A DNA stretch of 23,787 nt from SIG673 sp045638685 (GCA_045638685.1 JAZUBT010000009.1:1-23787), one strand, 5' to 3'; counted from the first letter of the stretch, positions 7,211 through 15,460 are shown. Program-made: numbers and translations. Notes: generated from the letters alone by a model not told the origin.

Positions 7211-8332
7211 ATGACTACGAGAGAACGTTGCTTAAGCATTTTGCATTATAAGGACGTTGACAGAATGCCCGCGGTCCATTTCGGTTATTGGCAGGAGCTG
7301 CTTTACGAATGGGCAGAGCAGGGACATATAACTAAGGAAATGGCAAAGGATGCGAGAGCAGACGGCTCCCCAGCTCAGCGAGATCTTGACAAAATAATCG
7401 GATGGGACACCGTGTGGCACAGTATCCGTTGCGCGAATATGGCGCTGAACCCGAAATTTGAAGGCAAGGTGCTCGAAACCCTGCCTAACGGCTCACAGAG
7501 AGTACAAACAGGAAACGGTGTTATTGAAAGAACAAAGCCGGGGGTGGTATCCATTCCCTCGGAGGACGACTATCTTTTAAAGGATAGAGAAGCGTTCGAA
7601 GCACTGTATAGGCCCAAAATGCAGTATGCTCCGGAGAGAGTATATAAAAGATTTTTAAGTACCTTTAATGAAACTCGTGATATGGAGATTCCTATCGGAG
7701 TTTTTGTAGGAAGTATTATGGGCGAAATCCGAGATATGGCTACTCTGCAGGGAATGAGCTTTCTTATGTACGACGAGGACGAGGAGCTGTTCGCGGACAT
7801 CGTAGATACCTACGCCGAAATGCAGTATAAGTGTTTGGAGGAGGTTCTGACTACGGGAGCGAAATTTGATTTTGCTCACTATTGGGAGGACATATGCTTT
7901 AAAAGCGGCCCTCTCCTTTCTCCTGAGCTGTTTGACGAGCTTTGCAAAAAGCATTACAAAAAGCGTAACGACCTTATTCACAAGCACGGTATTGATATTA
8001 TTTCTCTTGACTGCGACGGAGTGGTGGAGAAGCTTATTCCTACGTGGATTGAAACCGGTGTAAACGTACTTTTCCCGATAGAGATAGGAACGTGGGGAGA
8101 TCAGTTTGTGCCCGCGCGTCAAAAGTACGGAGAGAAGCTTCTCGGTATCGGAGGAATGGATAAAACCGCGTTCCGCAAGGACAAGGCGGCGGTTGACGCG
8201 GAGATCGAAAGAATGAAGCGCATCGCCTCTCTTGGCGGATTTATCCCCTGTCCCGACCACAGAATAATGCCCGGCTCTAAATTTGAGCTGGTACAGTATT
8301 ACGCCGAGGAAATTAAGAAGATAAAGGTGTAG
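7211..8332 (+). CDS. UroD-family methyltransferase-like protein, paralog 1
   Basis: 373 residues of the uroporphyrinogen decarboxylase / MtaA-MtbA superfamily, which forms a TIM barrel and, in non-heme pathways, transfers methyl groups to or from corrinoid proteins. The N-terminus MTTRERCLSILHYKDVDRMP is the standard family opening. ATG 7211 is chosen over the in-frame ATG at 7094 because GTGAGGAAAG lies just upstream and the homologous start aligns. At the usual zinc site the HxCG motif is replaced by LDCDG (ISLDCDGVVEKLI), while a distal Cys is kept (GFIPCPDH). This could mean altered metal binding or a different substrate. It is the first methyltransferase gene after the corrinoid protein. 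Confidence 0.82.
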   Translation: MTTRERCLSILHYKDVDRMPAVHFGYWQELLYEWAEQGHITKEMAKDARADGSPAQRDLDKIIGWDTVWHSIRCANMALNPKFEGKVLETLPNGSQRVQTGNGVIERTKPGVVSIPSEDDYLLKDREAFEALYRPKMQYAPERVYKRFLSTFNETRDMEIPIGVFVGSIMGEIRDMATLQGMSFLMYDEDEELFADIVDTYAEMQYKCLEEVLTTGAKFDFAHYWEDICFKSGPLLSPELFDELCKKHYKKRNDLIHKHGIDIISLDCDGVVEKLIPTWIETGVNVLFPIEIGTWGDQFVPARQKYGEKLLGIGGMDKTAFRKDKAAVDAEIERMKRIASLGGFIPCPDHRIMPGSKFELVQYYAEEIKKIKV

Positions 8333-8470
8333 TGCTTAAAGCATCAATTTAAGGTGTATGTGCGTAACGGTTAAAAGCTTGTAAAATGAGTAAGGACACC
8401 TTGTTTGCCCCTTCTCTTGACGGAAACGGCGGTATTGATATTCAAATTCGTTTTGCATTGGGATAAAATT

Positions 8471-9539
8471 ATGATAGAGCTTACCGAAAGGGAAAGAATA
8501 CTGAGAACGTACAGACGACAGGAGGTTGACCGTATCCCCATGGTTGATTCCGTTTGGGTGGGCACACAAAAGAGGTGGCACAGGGAGGGGCTTCCCGTAG
8601 GGGTTCCGTGGGAAACTCACTTTGGATTTGATAAGGTTGCTGTTGTAAAAGCGGACAACTCTCCGAGATTTGTAAAAAAGATACTTGAAGAAAACGAGAG
8701 ATACAGAATAGAAACCACACCGTGGGGAGCGACGCAAAAGGTATTTAACGATCTTGACTCCACACCGGAGATGCTTGATTTTTACTACAAGGACTCCGAA
8801 AGGTGGGAGGAAGCCAAAAAGGCTATGCTCACCTATCACGATGACCGTATTCCGTGGAAAGGGCTTAAGGAGAACTATCAGAAATGGAAGGCGGAGGGCA
8901 GATTTTTACAGCTTATCGTGTGGTTTGGCTTTGACGTCGCACACTCCCGTCTTACCGGAACGGAAAACATGCTTGTCGGAATGAACGACGAGCCGGAATG
9001 GGTAACCGATATTTTTGATACCTATCTTACTACATCTCTTGACCTTTGTCAGAAAATACTTGACGCGGGGTATCAGTTTGACGGAATGAAATGGTTTGAC
9101 GATATGGGGTATGGGCTCTCCGTTCTTTTCTCCCACCGCGTACCGTGAGCTTTTAAAGCCGTTCCATAAAAAGGCTGTTGATTGGGCGCACGAGCGCGGA
9201 ATGGTTGCCGAGCTTCACTCCTGCGGCTTTATAGAGCCGCTTTTACCCGATATAGTCGAGACGGGTGTCGATATGATTAACCCCCTTGAGAGCAAGGCGG
9301 GTATGGATCCGTTTAAACTGAAAAAAGAGTACGGCGATAAGCTGGCGTTCCACGGCGGAATAAACGCTCAGCTTTGGGATAACATCGAGCTTGTTAAGGC
9401 GGAGATGGAGCGAATAATTCCCGTAATGAAAGAGGGAGGTGGGTATATTTTTGCCTCCGATCACTCTATACCGAACTCGGTTTCCTTTGAAAATATGACG
9501 GAAATCGCAAGACTTGCTCACGAGCTGGGAAAATATTGA
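8471..9539 (+). pseudogene. UroD-family methyltransferase-like gene, paralog 2, frameshifted
   Basis: Two overlapping frames make one UroD-like protein of about 355 residues. Frame 1 runs from ATG 8471 (MIELTERERILRTYRRQEVD...) to a TGA at 9146-9148. The homology continues in another frame from about 9117 (SPFFSPTAYRELLKPFHKKA...) to 9539. The break is at 9116: ...DDMGYG then SPFFSP, so one base is extra or two are missing. The second half carries AELHSCGFIEPLLP, the HxC zinc motif, but the distal Cys position reads FASDHSI. The start codon has only a weak upstream GGGAT. This may be a genuine recent inactivation or a sequencing error; the coding signal on both sides is intact. Confidence 0.82.
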
Positions 9540-9550
9540 TAGAAAAAGAA

Positions 9551-9720
9551 AATTATAAAAATGAAAAACGGTGAAATTCGGAGAGAACAATAGACCTTGC
9601 CTCGGAATATAAGTAAACGGTAAGCCTTTCCGCAGACCGGTGAAATACTGACATAGGTGGAAATTACAAAAATGGAAGCTTGGGAAATTCAAAGAATACG
9701 CGACCTTGCCTCGGAATATA
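9551..9720. repeat. Vestigial duplication of the 5' end of the next gene
   Basis: 9551-9611 repeats 9662-9720. Both have AATTAYAAAAATG, then GAAATTC, and then an identical 19-base block GACCTTGCCTCGGAATATA (9593-9611 and 9702-9720). The upstream copy starts at ATG 9561 but meets TAG after ten codons and fades out after about 9620. It looks like the remnant of a deleted tandem paralog. Confidence 0.78.
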
Positions 9721-10895
9721 TGGAAATGGCAACGTCGGAAAGACAGAAAAAGGCTACCGCTCGCTTTCAGGCGACAAACGATTTAAAAATCGTGCGTCCG
9801 CCGGTGCTTATCGACTCGATACCGTGGTATCAGCTCGAGGGAAGCGGTGAGCTTAACTGTATAACCGAGAACCCAACACTCAGAAATCTTGAACACTTTT
9901 TTCTTACGGCAAAATACAGATGGAAGCATTTTAAATGCGATACGAATTTCGAGCCGTTTTACAGAGTGGTTACCGCTATTGAATCGAGCGGTATCGGTAT
10001 AGCCGCTCAGGATACGGTTTTAAAGACCGATTCCGAAAACAATATCGTTTCGCATCAATATAACGATATTTTAGAGGACGAAGCAGCTCTTGAGCAGATA
10101 AAGATACCGACCTTTAAGCTTCGCCCCGATCTCGACGAGAGAAGAATGAGCTATTACTCCCAGATTTTTGGAGACGTTATGCCCGTAAAGCTCTGTGGCA
10201 GAGGGTACGTTTATCACGCCCCGTGGGACGTTATTACCCGATTTCGCGGTATGACAGCCGTGCTGTACGATTTTTACGACAGGCCGGAATATCTGCACGC
10301 TATAAGAAAGCGCTTTATGGATATTACGAACGCAGAGCTTGATTTCGTGGAAAAGCACTCGTTCGTTGATAATTCCGTTTCCGATATTCACTGTACCCCC
10401 GCTCAGGTTTCGGGCAGAGAGGGTACGGGGTGGAAAGCAACGTGGCTTCGAGGCGCGGCTCAGGCGTTCGGGGAGGTTTCTCCCGAAATGCACGACGAAT
10501 TTGAGCTTGCGTATATAACCGAAATGGCACAGCGCTTTGCCTATACCTATTACGGCTGCTGTGAGCCTCTTGACAACAAGATAGATATTCTTAAAAAAAT
10601 CAAAAATCTACGAAAAATCGGAGTTTCACCTTGGGCTGACGTAGAGTCGTCGGCGGAGCAGATGGGCGGAAATTACGTTTTTTCGAGAAAACCTAATCCT
10701 GCGCACGTCGCCATTTCTACCGACCCCGACGTTATCCGTAAGGAAACAGAGGAAACGGTAAAGGCGTGTATAAAATACGGTTGCCCGTGCGAGTTCGTTT
10801 TAAAGGACATAAGCACAGTTTCGCATAAGTCGGAAAACCTCATAATTTGGGCAAAGACCGTAAGCGAGGTGCTTGATAAGTACTTCGGTGATTAA
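9672..10895 (+). CDS. UroD-like protein, paralog 3 (divergent GCCEPL type)
   Basis: 407 residues. The start ATG 9672 is preferred to GTG 9657 because AGGTGG (9655-9660) is the ribosome site. The protein is only distantly UroD-like. The N-terminal half (VRPPVLIDSIPWYQLEG, HFKCDTNFEPFYRVV) differs from the other paralogs, and the C-terminal half has YYGCCEPLDNKIDILKKI, then IKNLRKIGVSPWADVE and SRKPNPAH. GCCEPL occupies the position of the HxCG zinc motif, giving a Cys-Cys pair. I infer a barrel methyltransferase or hydrolase-like relative with changed metal ligands; the substrate is unknown. It is co-directional with the methyltransferase genes and follows the vestigial duplicate. Confidence 0.75.
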   Translation: MEAWEIQRIRDLASEYMEMATSERQKKATARFQATNDLKIVRPPVLIDSIPWYQLEGSGELNCITENPTLRNLEHFFLTAKYRWKHFKCDTNFEPFYRVVTAIESSGIGIAAQDTVLKTDSENNIVSHQYNDILEDEAALEQIKIPTFKLRPDLDERRMSYYSQIFGDVMPVKLCGRGYVYHAPWDVITRFRGMTAVLYDFYDRPEYLHAIRKRFMDITNAELDFVEKHSFVDNSVSDIHCTPAQVSGREGTGWKATWLRGAAQAFGEVSPEMHDEFELAYITEMAQRFAYTYYGCCEPLDNKIDILKKIKNLRKIGVSPWADVESSAEQMGGNYVFSRKPNPAHVAISTDPDVIRKETEETVKACIKYGCPCEFVLKDISTVSHKSENLIIWAKTVSEVLDKYFGD

Positions 10896-10965
10896 CGTTT
10901 AAATCTTGCAAAGAGCAAGAAAAATTATTTATAGCTATCCGGTGGGTAGCGGAATGGAGACTGAT

Positions 10966-11979
10966 ATGAAAAAGAATATGAAATCATGGGTTAAAGAAAT
11001 GTATGGAACACATGAGAAAAAGACGATACCCGTTCTTTCCTTTCCCTGCGTAAGCCTTTTAGGAATAACGGTGCGCGAGCTTATTTCCGACAGCGAGCTT
11101 CAGGCAAAGGGAATGAAGGCGATTGCTGACAGAACGGATGCGGCGGCATCTGTAAGCTTTATGGATCTTTCCGTAGAGGCAGAATGCTTTGGCGCAACGA
11201 TATGCGTATCCGACGACGAGGTTCCGACGGTAAAGGGCAGACTTATTAACGATGAGGACGAGGCAGAGGCGCTTGTCGTACCGCCTATCGGAAGCGGCAG
11301 AACGCAGCTTTACATCGACGCGATAAAGAAGGCCTCCGAGCTTATAACCGACCGTCCCGTCCTTGCGGGAATGATAGGTCCGTTTTCGCTCGCCGCACGT
11401 CTTCTTGACGTATCCGAGATAATGATGGACTGCTACGACGATCCGGATATGGTTCATATTGTAATGAAAAAGGTTACGGCGTTCCTTATTGAGTACGCAA
11501 AGGCGTACAAGGAGGCGGGAGCTGACGGTATAGTTATGGCTGAGCCTGTTGCGGGACTTCTTTCTCCCGCTCTTGAGGAGGAGTTTTCCTCTCCCTACGT
11601 TAAGGAGATAGTTGATGCCGTTCAGGACGACAGCTTCGTTGTTATCTATCATAACTGCGGAGATAACGTTCCGCGTATGCTCACCTCTATACTTAATACG
11701 GGCTCTGCGGCGTATCACTTCGGTAACGCTGTAGATATGGAAAAGGATATTATTCCGAACGTTCCGAGCGACACTATTGTTATGGGTAATATTGACCCTG
11801 CGGGAGTTCTTCGTATGGGTACGCCCGAGACGGTAAAGGACACGACTAAGGCTCTGCTTGAGCGTTGCTCTAAATATCCGAACTTCGTTCTTTCCTCGGG
11901 CTGCGACATTCCTCCGCTTACGCCTTGGGAAAATATTGACGCGTTCTTTGCCGCAAGGGATGAGTTTTATGGAAAATAA
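10966..11979 (+). CDS. MtaA/MtbA-type corrinoid methyltransferase (UroD family), paralog 4
   Basis: 337 residues; the only paralog with the complete zinc site of MtaA/MtbA enzymes. YHNCG gives His229 and Cys231, and SSGCDIPPLTPWENI gives Cys313. Enzymes with this site activate a thiol or other nucleophile on zinc to accept a methyl group from a methyl-corrinoid protein. Other family blocks are SFPCVSLLGITVRELI, VLAGMIGPFSLAARL and GADGIVMAEPVAGLLSP. ATG 10966 is chosen because GGAG (10956-10959) precedes it; ATG 10954 is an alternative. The gene overlaps the DUF2284 gene by 11 bases, implying translational coupling. The natural acceptor (CoM-like thiol, tetrahydrofolate or another) cannot be told from the sequence. 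Confidence 0.87.
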   Translation: MKKNMKSWVKEMYGTHEKKTIPVLSFPCVSLLGITVRELISDSELQAKGMKAIADRTDAAASVSFMDLSVEAECFGATICVSDDEVPTVKGRLINDEDEAEALVVPPIGSGRTQLYIDAIKKASELITDRPVLAGMIGPFSLAARLLDVSEIMMDCYDDPDMVHIVMKKVTAFLIEYAKAYKEAGADGIVMAEPVAGLLSPALEEEFSSPYVKEIVDAVQDDSFVVIYHNCGDNVPRMLTSILNTGSAAYHFGNAVDMEKDIIPNVPSDTIVMGNIDPAGVLRMGTPETVKDTTKALLERCSKYPNFVLSSGCDIPPLTPWENIDAFFAARDEFYGK

Positions 11980-12529
11980 GGAAGCGTTATTTAAGAAACT
12001 TGCGGATTCCGCGATAGAGCTTGGCGCATTCAAGGCAAACGTAATTAACGCTAAGGATATTGTAACAGACAGAGTTTTTAGGGAAATTTGCCTTAGCAAT
12101 TCCTGCGGAATGTGCGGAAAATGCTATATGTGCCCGCCCGACATAGGCGATATAGACGAGCTTATGGGAAGTATTGCTAAATACGAATATGCTCTTGTGT
12201 ACCAGACGGTTACGGAGATTGAGGATAGCTTTGACTTTGAGGGAATGATAGAGGCTAAAAAGTCGTTTTATCCCGTTTCTCAGTCGCTCCGCAAGGTGTT
12301 TTCCGATTTAAATCCGCAGAAGGTACTGCACGTTGGTGCCGGCGGCTGTGGTGTTTGCCAAAAATGTGCAAAAGCAACGGGAGAGCCTTGCCGCTTTCCA
12401 CACCTTGCCATGCCGTCTCTTGAGGCATACGGAGTCAACGTATCCGAGCTTGCAAGGGCTGCGGGTATGAAATACATAAACGGACAGAATACCGTTACCT
12501 ATTTCGGCGCGGTTCTGTTCAGTATTTAA
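11969..12529 (+). CDS. DUF2284 cysteine-rich metal-binding protein
   Basis: 186 residues matching the DUF2284 pattern. Two cysteine clusters resemble iron-sulfur binding: C41-x4-C46-x2-C49-x2-C52-x2-C55 (CLSNSCGMCGKCYMCPP) and C127-x2-C130-x2-C133-x7-C141 (CGVCQKCAKATGEPC). No signal peptide or membrane segment. The start ATG 11969 lies inside the end of the methyltransferase gene (11-base overlap) behind AAGGGATGAG. Its tight coupling to a corrinoid methyltransferase suggests a redox or metal role, possibly electron delivery to the corrinoid. That is inference; the domain has no assigned function that I can cite. Confidence 0.85.
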   Translation: MENKEALFKKLADSAIELGAFKANVINAKDIVTDRVFREICLSNSCGMCGKCYMCPPDIGDIDELMGSIAKYEYALVYQTVTEIEDSFDFEGMIEAKKSFYPVSQSLRKVFSDLNPQKVLHVGAGGCGVCQKCAKATGEPCRFPHLAMPSLEAYGVNVSELARAAGMKYINGQNTVTYFGAVLFSI

Positions 12530-12565
12530 AGTTCGCTTTGATTAATGTATTTTAAATTGTAATTA

Positions 12566-12602
12566 ACACGGGCTCCTTCCGTAATTGGGAGGGAGCTTGT
12601 GT
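12566..12602 (+). terminator. Hairpin with terminator-like stem after DUF2284
   Basis: A 15-bp stem (12566-12580 pairing with 12588-12602, three G-T pairs) with a 7-nt loop, followed by TTATCCTATTATTTTT. The T tract is imperfect, so it may be a partial terminator or attenuator before paralog 5. Confidence 0.6.
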
Positions 12603-12665
12603 TTATCCTATTATTTTTAATAGAATGATGCTTTACAGCATAGAAAACATAAGCGAGGAGACAAG

Positions 12666-13922
12666 ATGACATCACGCCAAAGAATAAAATCAGTGCTTAA
12701 CCATAAGGAAGCGGACAGAATACCGCTTGATTTCGGAAGCGTAACGGTTACCGGAATGCACTACTCCTGCGTTTCGGCGCTACGAGAATATTACGGACTT
12801 GAAAAGCACCCCATTAAGATAGTTGAGCCGTATCAGATGCTCGGTCTTATTGAAGAAGACTTAAAATCCGCTATGGGGATTGATGCTGAGGGGGTGCTGT
12901 CAAGAACAAATATGTTCGGCATCCGTCAAGAGGGTTGGCGCGAGTGGCGTCAGGACAACGGGGACGTTGTTTTAGCGCCCGAAAATATGAATATAACTAA
13001 GGACGAAAATGGTGCGCAGTACGTTCACCCCTGCGGAGACACATCTGTACCGCCTTGCGCTAAAATGCCGAGGAACGGCTTTTACTTTGACGCAATTTCA
13101 AGACAGGAGCCGTTTGACGATATTGACGAGCTTGATCCGAGCGATAACCTTGAGGAATTCGGTCTTGTTTCGGAAAAGGTGCTTGACGAGTTTACCGAGG
13201 ACATAGAAGCGGCGGAGAAAACAGGACGCGCGGTAGTCGTCAGCTTTGGAGGAACGGCGCTTGGAGATATAGCGCTCGTTCCAGGTCTTAACCTGAAAAA
13301 TCCAAAGGGTGTGCGCGACGTGGCGGAGTGGTATATGGCAACCGCGACCGCGCCGGAATACATAAAGTACGTATTTGACAGGCAGACAGATATAGCGCTT
13401 GAAAATCTTGACAGACTGTATAAACGCGTAGGAGACAAGATAGACGTTATGTTTATATGCGGTACCGATTTCGGTACTCAGAATGCGACGTTCTGCTCCG
13501 CAGACACCTTCCGCTCGGTTTATATGCCGTATTACAAGAAGGTTAACAACTGGATTCACGAAAACACATCTTGGAAGACCTTTAAGCATAGCTGCGGCGC
13601 TATCGAGCCGTTTATCCCTCTGCTTATTCAGTCGGGCTTCGATATACTTAACCCCGTACAGTGCTCCGCAAACGGTATGGAGCCGAAAAAGCTTAAAGAA
13701 AATTACGGTAAGGATATCGTGTTCTGGGGCGGCGGCGTTGACACGCAGAAGATTTTACCCTTCGGAACGCCTGACGAGGTACGTGAGCAGGTAAAAGAGC
13801 GCTGTGAGATTTTCGGACGGGGCGGCGGATTTGTATTTAACTCCATTCATAACGTCCAGGCAGGAACGCCTACCGAAAACATAGTTGCAATGCTTGAATC
13901 GCTTAAGGAAGTTAATAAATAA
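12666..13922 (+). CDS. UroD-family methyltransferase-like protein, paralog 5
   Basis: 418 residues, beginning MTSRQRIKSVLNHKEADRIP behind GAGGAG (12655-12660). UroD/MtaA-superfamily blocks are clear, including VVVSFGGTALGDIALVPG and TFKHSCGAIEPFIPLLIQSG. HSCG (His308, Cys310) keeps the first two zinc ligands. At the third position the sequence reads FNSIHNVQAGTPTENI, with no Cys but an Asn and His nearby. It is longer than paralogs 1 and 4. It lies 136 bases after DUF2284, beyond a hairpin, and is followed by a strong terminator, so it closes the cluster. Its substrate is unknown. Confidence 0.85.
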   Translation: MTSRQRIKSVLNHKEADRIPLDFGSVTVTGMHYSCVSALREYYGLEKHPIKIVEPYQMLGLIEEDLKSAMGIDAEGVLSRTNMFGIRQEGWREWRQDNGDVVLAPENMNITKDENGAQYVHPCGDTSVPPCAKMPRNGFYFDAISRQEPFDDIDELDPSDNLEEFGLVSEKVLDEFTEDIEAAEKTGRAVVVSFGGTALGDIALVPGLNLKNPKGVRDVAEWYMATATAPEYIKYVFDRQTDIALENLDRLYKRVGDKIDVMFICGTDFGTQNATFCSADTFRSVYMPYYKKVNNWIHENTSWKTFKHSCGAIEPFIPLLIQSGFDILNPVQCSANGMEPKKLKENYGKDIVFWGGGVDTQKILPFGTPDEVREQVKERCEIFGRGGGFVFNSIHNVQAGTPTENIVAMLESLKEVNK

Positions 13923-13985
13923 AGCGGAGCGCTTACAGTAAATGCGGCAAAACCGGCAGCATATTGACTAAAATCTGAACAAAAG

Positions 13986-14015
13986 AAAAAAGCCGAGAAT
14001 TTTCTCGGCTTTTTT
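13986..14015 (+). terminator. Rho-independent terminator of the methyltransferase cluster
   Basis: GCCGAGAA / TTCTCGGC stem (13992-14009) flanked by A6 and T6. It follows the last UroD-like gene. Confidence 0.92.
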
Positions 14016-14040
14016 GTGTTTTAAAAGGAGTGTAAAAAAG

Positions 14041-14073
14041 AAAAAAGACGGTTGTAAAATCAGCCGTCTTTTT
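14041..14073 (-). terminator. Terminator of tRNA-Lys (usable from both strands)
   Basis: GACGGTTG (14047-14054) / CAGCCGTC (14061-14068), loop TAAAAT, flanked by A6 and T6. It sits directly after the 3' end of the minus-strand tRNA-Lys and backs up the plus-strand terminator at 13986. Confidence 0.88.
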
Positions 14074-14149
14074 TGGTGCACCTTCAGGGACTCGAACCCT
14101 GGACCCACTGATTAAGAGTCAGTTGCTCTACCAGCTGAGCTAAAGGTGC
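14074..14149 (-). tRNA. tRNA-Lys (CTT)
   Basis: A 76-nt cloverleaf with encoded CCA. Acceptor stem GCACCTT/AAGGTGC, discriminator A, anticodon stem ACTGA/TCAGT, and loop CTCTTAA giving anticodon CTT (reads AAG). Confidence 0.96.
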
Positions 14150-14180
14150 AGATAAATCTTACGATTTACCAACAATAGAT

Positions 14181-14209
14181 ATTATAACACATTTATAGGA
14201 AAAAATCAA
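14181..14209 (-). promoter_or_regulatory. Promoter of tRNA-Lys
   Basis: Minus strand: TTGATT (14209-14204), 17 bases, TATAAT (14186-14181). It lies about 30 bases before the mature 5' end. Confidence 0.85.
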
Positions 14210-14259
14210 CACAATACAGATGTTAAAAAAGAACTTATAAATGTTAAATATCAACATTA

Positions 14260-15138
14260 TTATATGTGTTCGCTGAGAGTAATCATTGAATAGGCAAGAC
14301 TTAAGGGCTTTTCTTTGTTTTCGAAATAGCTAATCGCTATATCTTCAACCCGCGCACGGTCTCTTTTTATCTTATTGCCTTTTATATATGCGTCAACGAA
14401 CTGCTGATACTGCTCGGTACTGTTGTAGCTTTGCTGAAGTGCCTCGGTGCATTTTTCGCTGTCTCTTATTATATTTGAGCTTCCGAAATAGGTGTGTGAG
14501 CAAACTATTGTGGAAATTTCAAGGTTTCCCGAAAGATCCTTTATGGTGTTTTTATAGCTTTTTAAGTTATTATAGTAGGCTATTCCGGTGCGCTTTGTTC
14601 CTTGGCACTGAATGGCATCTCCCGAAATAAGGGTTTTACTTTCAATATGATACCAGCAGACGCAATCGTCGTCGTGTCCCGGAGCGGCAATAGGATAAAG
14701 CTCATTAAATATTATGTTTTCCTCGTTTGCAAGTCCGTCTGCAAGTATGCCGCGTATCTCTCTGAAGGGAAGGTCGTAGTCGGGATATAGGTTACATGCC
14801 TTCGCGAGGTAGTACGTCGGGTTTTTAAGCTTTTCTGCCTGTTTTCCGTAAGCCATTATTCTTGCGGACGGCGAAAGGAGACTGCGCAGCTTATGTGCTC
14901 CGCCTATATTTTCGGGATGGCAATGAGTGAAAAGGACGTAGTCGATATTTTTAATCGAATATCCAAGTTCTTTAAGCGCGGGTACGAGACATTCCGTTAC
15001 AACGCTGTCTGAGGCTCCGCAGTCGATAAGAAACTTGTTTTTTCCGATAACTAATGTTATACCGCCGCCAAAAGCGTTTCCGATAGGACTTAAATGATAT
15101 ACGTACTGATTTATTTTTTCAAAGCCTTTCATAGCCAT
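14260..15138 (-). CDS. MBL-fold metallo-hydrolase
   Basis: 292 residues of the metallo-beta-lactamase fold, which usually binds one or two metal ions and cleaves esters, thioesters or phosphodiesters. Motif 1 is THCHPENIGG (His72, His74; the usual HxHxDH is HxHxEN here), motif 2 is APGHDDD (His155), motif 3 is ISGDAI (Asp174), and a late His lies in CSHTYFGS. The Asp-to-Glu and His-to-Asn changes may affect the second metal site. ATG 15138 overlaps the stop of the upstream gene as TAATG, so translation is coupled. The C-terminal 80 residues are helical and may bind substrate. The substrate is unknown. Confidence 0.85.
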   Translation of the reverse strand: MAMKGFEKINQYVYHLSPIGNAFGGGITLVIGKNKFLIDCGASDSVVTECLVPALKELGYSIKNIDYVLFTHCHPENIGGAHKLRSLLSPSARIMAYGKQAEKLKNPTYYLAKACNLYPDYDLPFREIRGILADGLANEENIIFNELYPIAAPGHDDDCVCWYHIESKTLISGDAIQCQGTKRTGIAYYNNLKSYKNTIKDLSGNLEISTIVCSHTYFGSSNIIRDSEKCTEALQQSYNSTEQYQQFVDAYIKGNKIKRDRARVEDIAISYFENKEKPLSLAYSMITLSEHI

Positions 15139-15401
15139 TACCTTTCTTCCGTTTGGGGATAAGAATAATAAACCTTCCACTCGTTTCCGCATCTGTCGAT
15201 AAACGGCTCGTATTTCTTTTCACAGCTTTCGCATTTGATTTCGAACCATTCGTCGTCAAAGCCGGGCACTCTGTGATGTTCAACCGTTCCTTTTTTGCAA
15301 AAGCATTTGTGGACGGTTACGAGGGTTGGCGCGTTAGCGCCCTCGGGGTAATATTCCTTTTCCTCTATGATTTTCGGGATTTTTTTGTACTCATAATCCA
15401 T
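15138..15401 (-). CDS. Small Cys-rich, zinc-ribbon-like protein
   Basis: 87 residues starting at ATG 15401 after AAAGGA. It contains HKCFCKKG and IKCESCEKK, a CxC and a CxxC that could hold one zinc ion, plus a later DRCGNEW. It is otherwise hydrophilic with many aromatic residues. Its stop codon overlaps the start of the MBL-fold gene (TAATG), and one promoter serves both. No known domain is recognised. Confidence 0.7.
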   Translation of the reverse strand: MDYEYKKIPKIIEEKEYYPEGANAPTLVTVHKCFCKKGTVEHHRVPGFDDEWFEIKCESCEKKYEPFIDRCGNEWKVYYSYPQTEER

Positions 15402-15460
15402 AATAATTTTTCCTTTGCTACAAAACGGGCAAATAAAATTATAATAATATACCATAATAT

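Noticed and set aside
9096..9148. Recoding of the TGA at 9146 as selenocysteine
   Set aside because: Homology leaves this frame about 30 bases before the TGA, so the break is a frameshift and not a recoded stop.
11059..12099. Long minus-strand open frame (346 codons) opposite the 10966 and 11969 genes
   Set aside because: Its translation is Arg/Asn/Ser-rich with no domain, has no ribosome site, and lies wholly opposite strongly coding genes.
12566..12602. Small structured RNA gene
   Set aside because: A single hairpin with no promoter of its own; a weak terminator or attenuator is a simpler reading.
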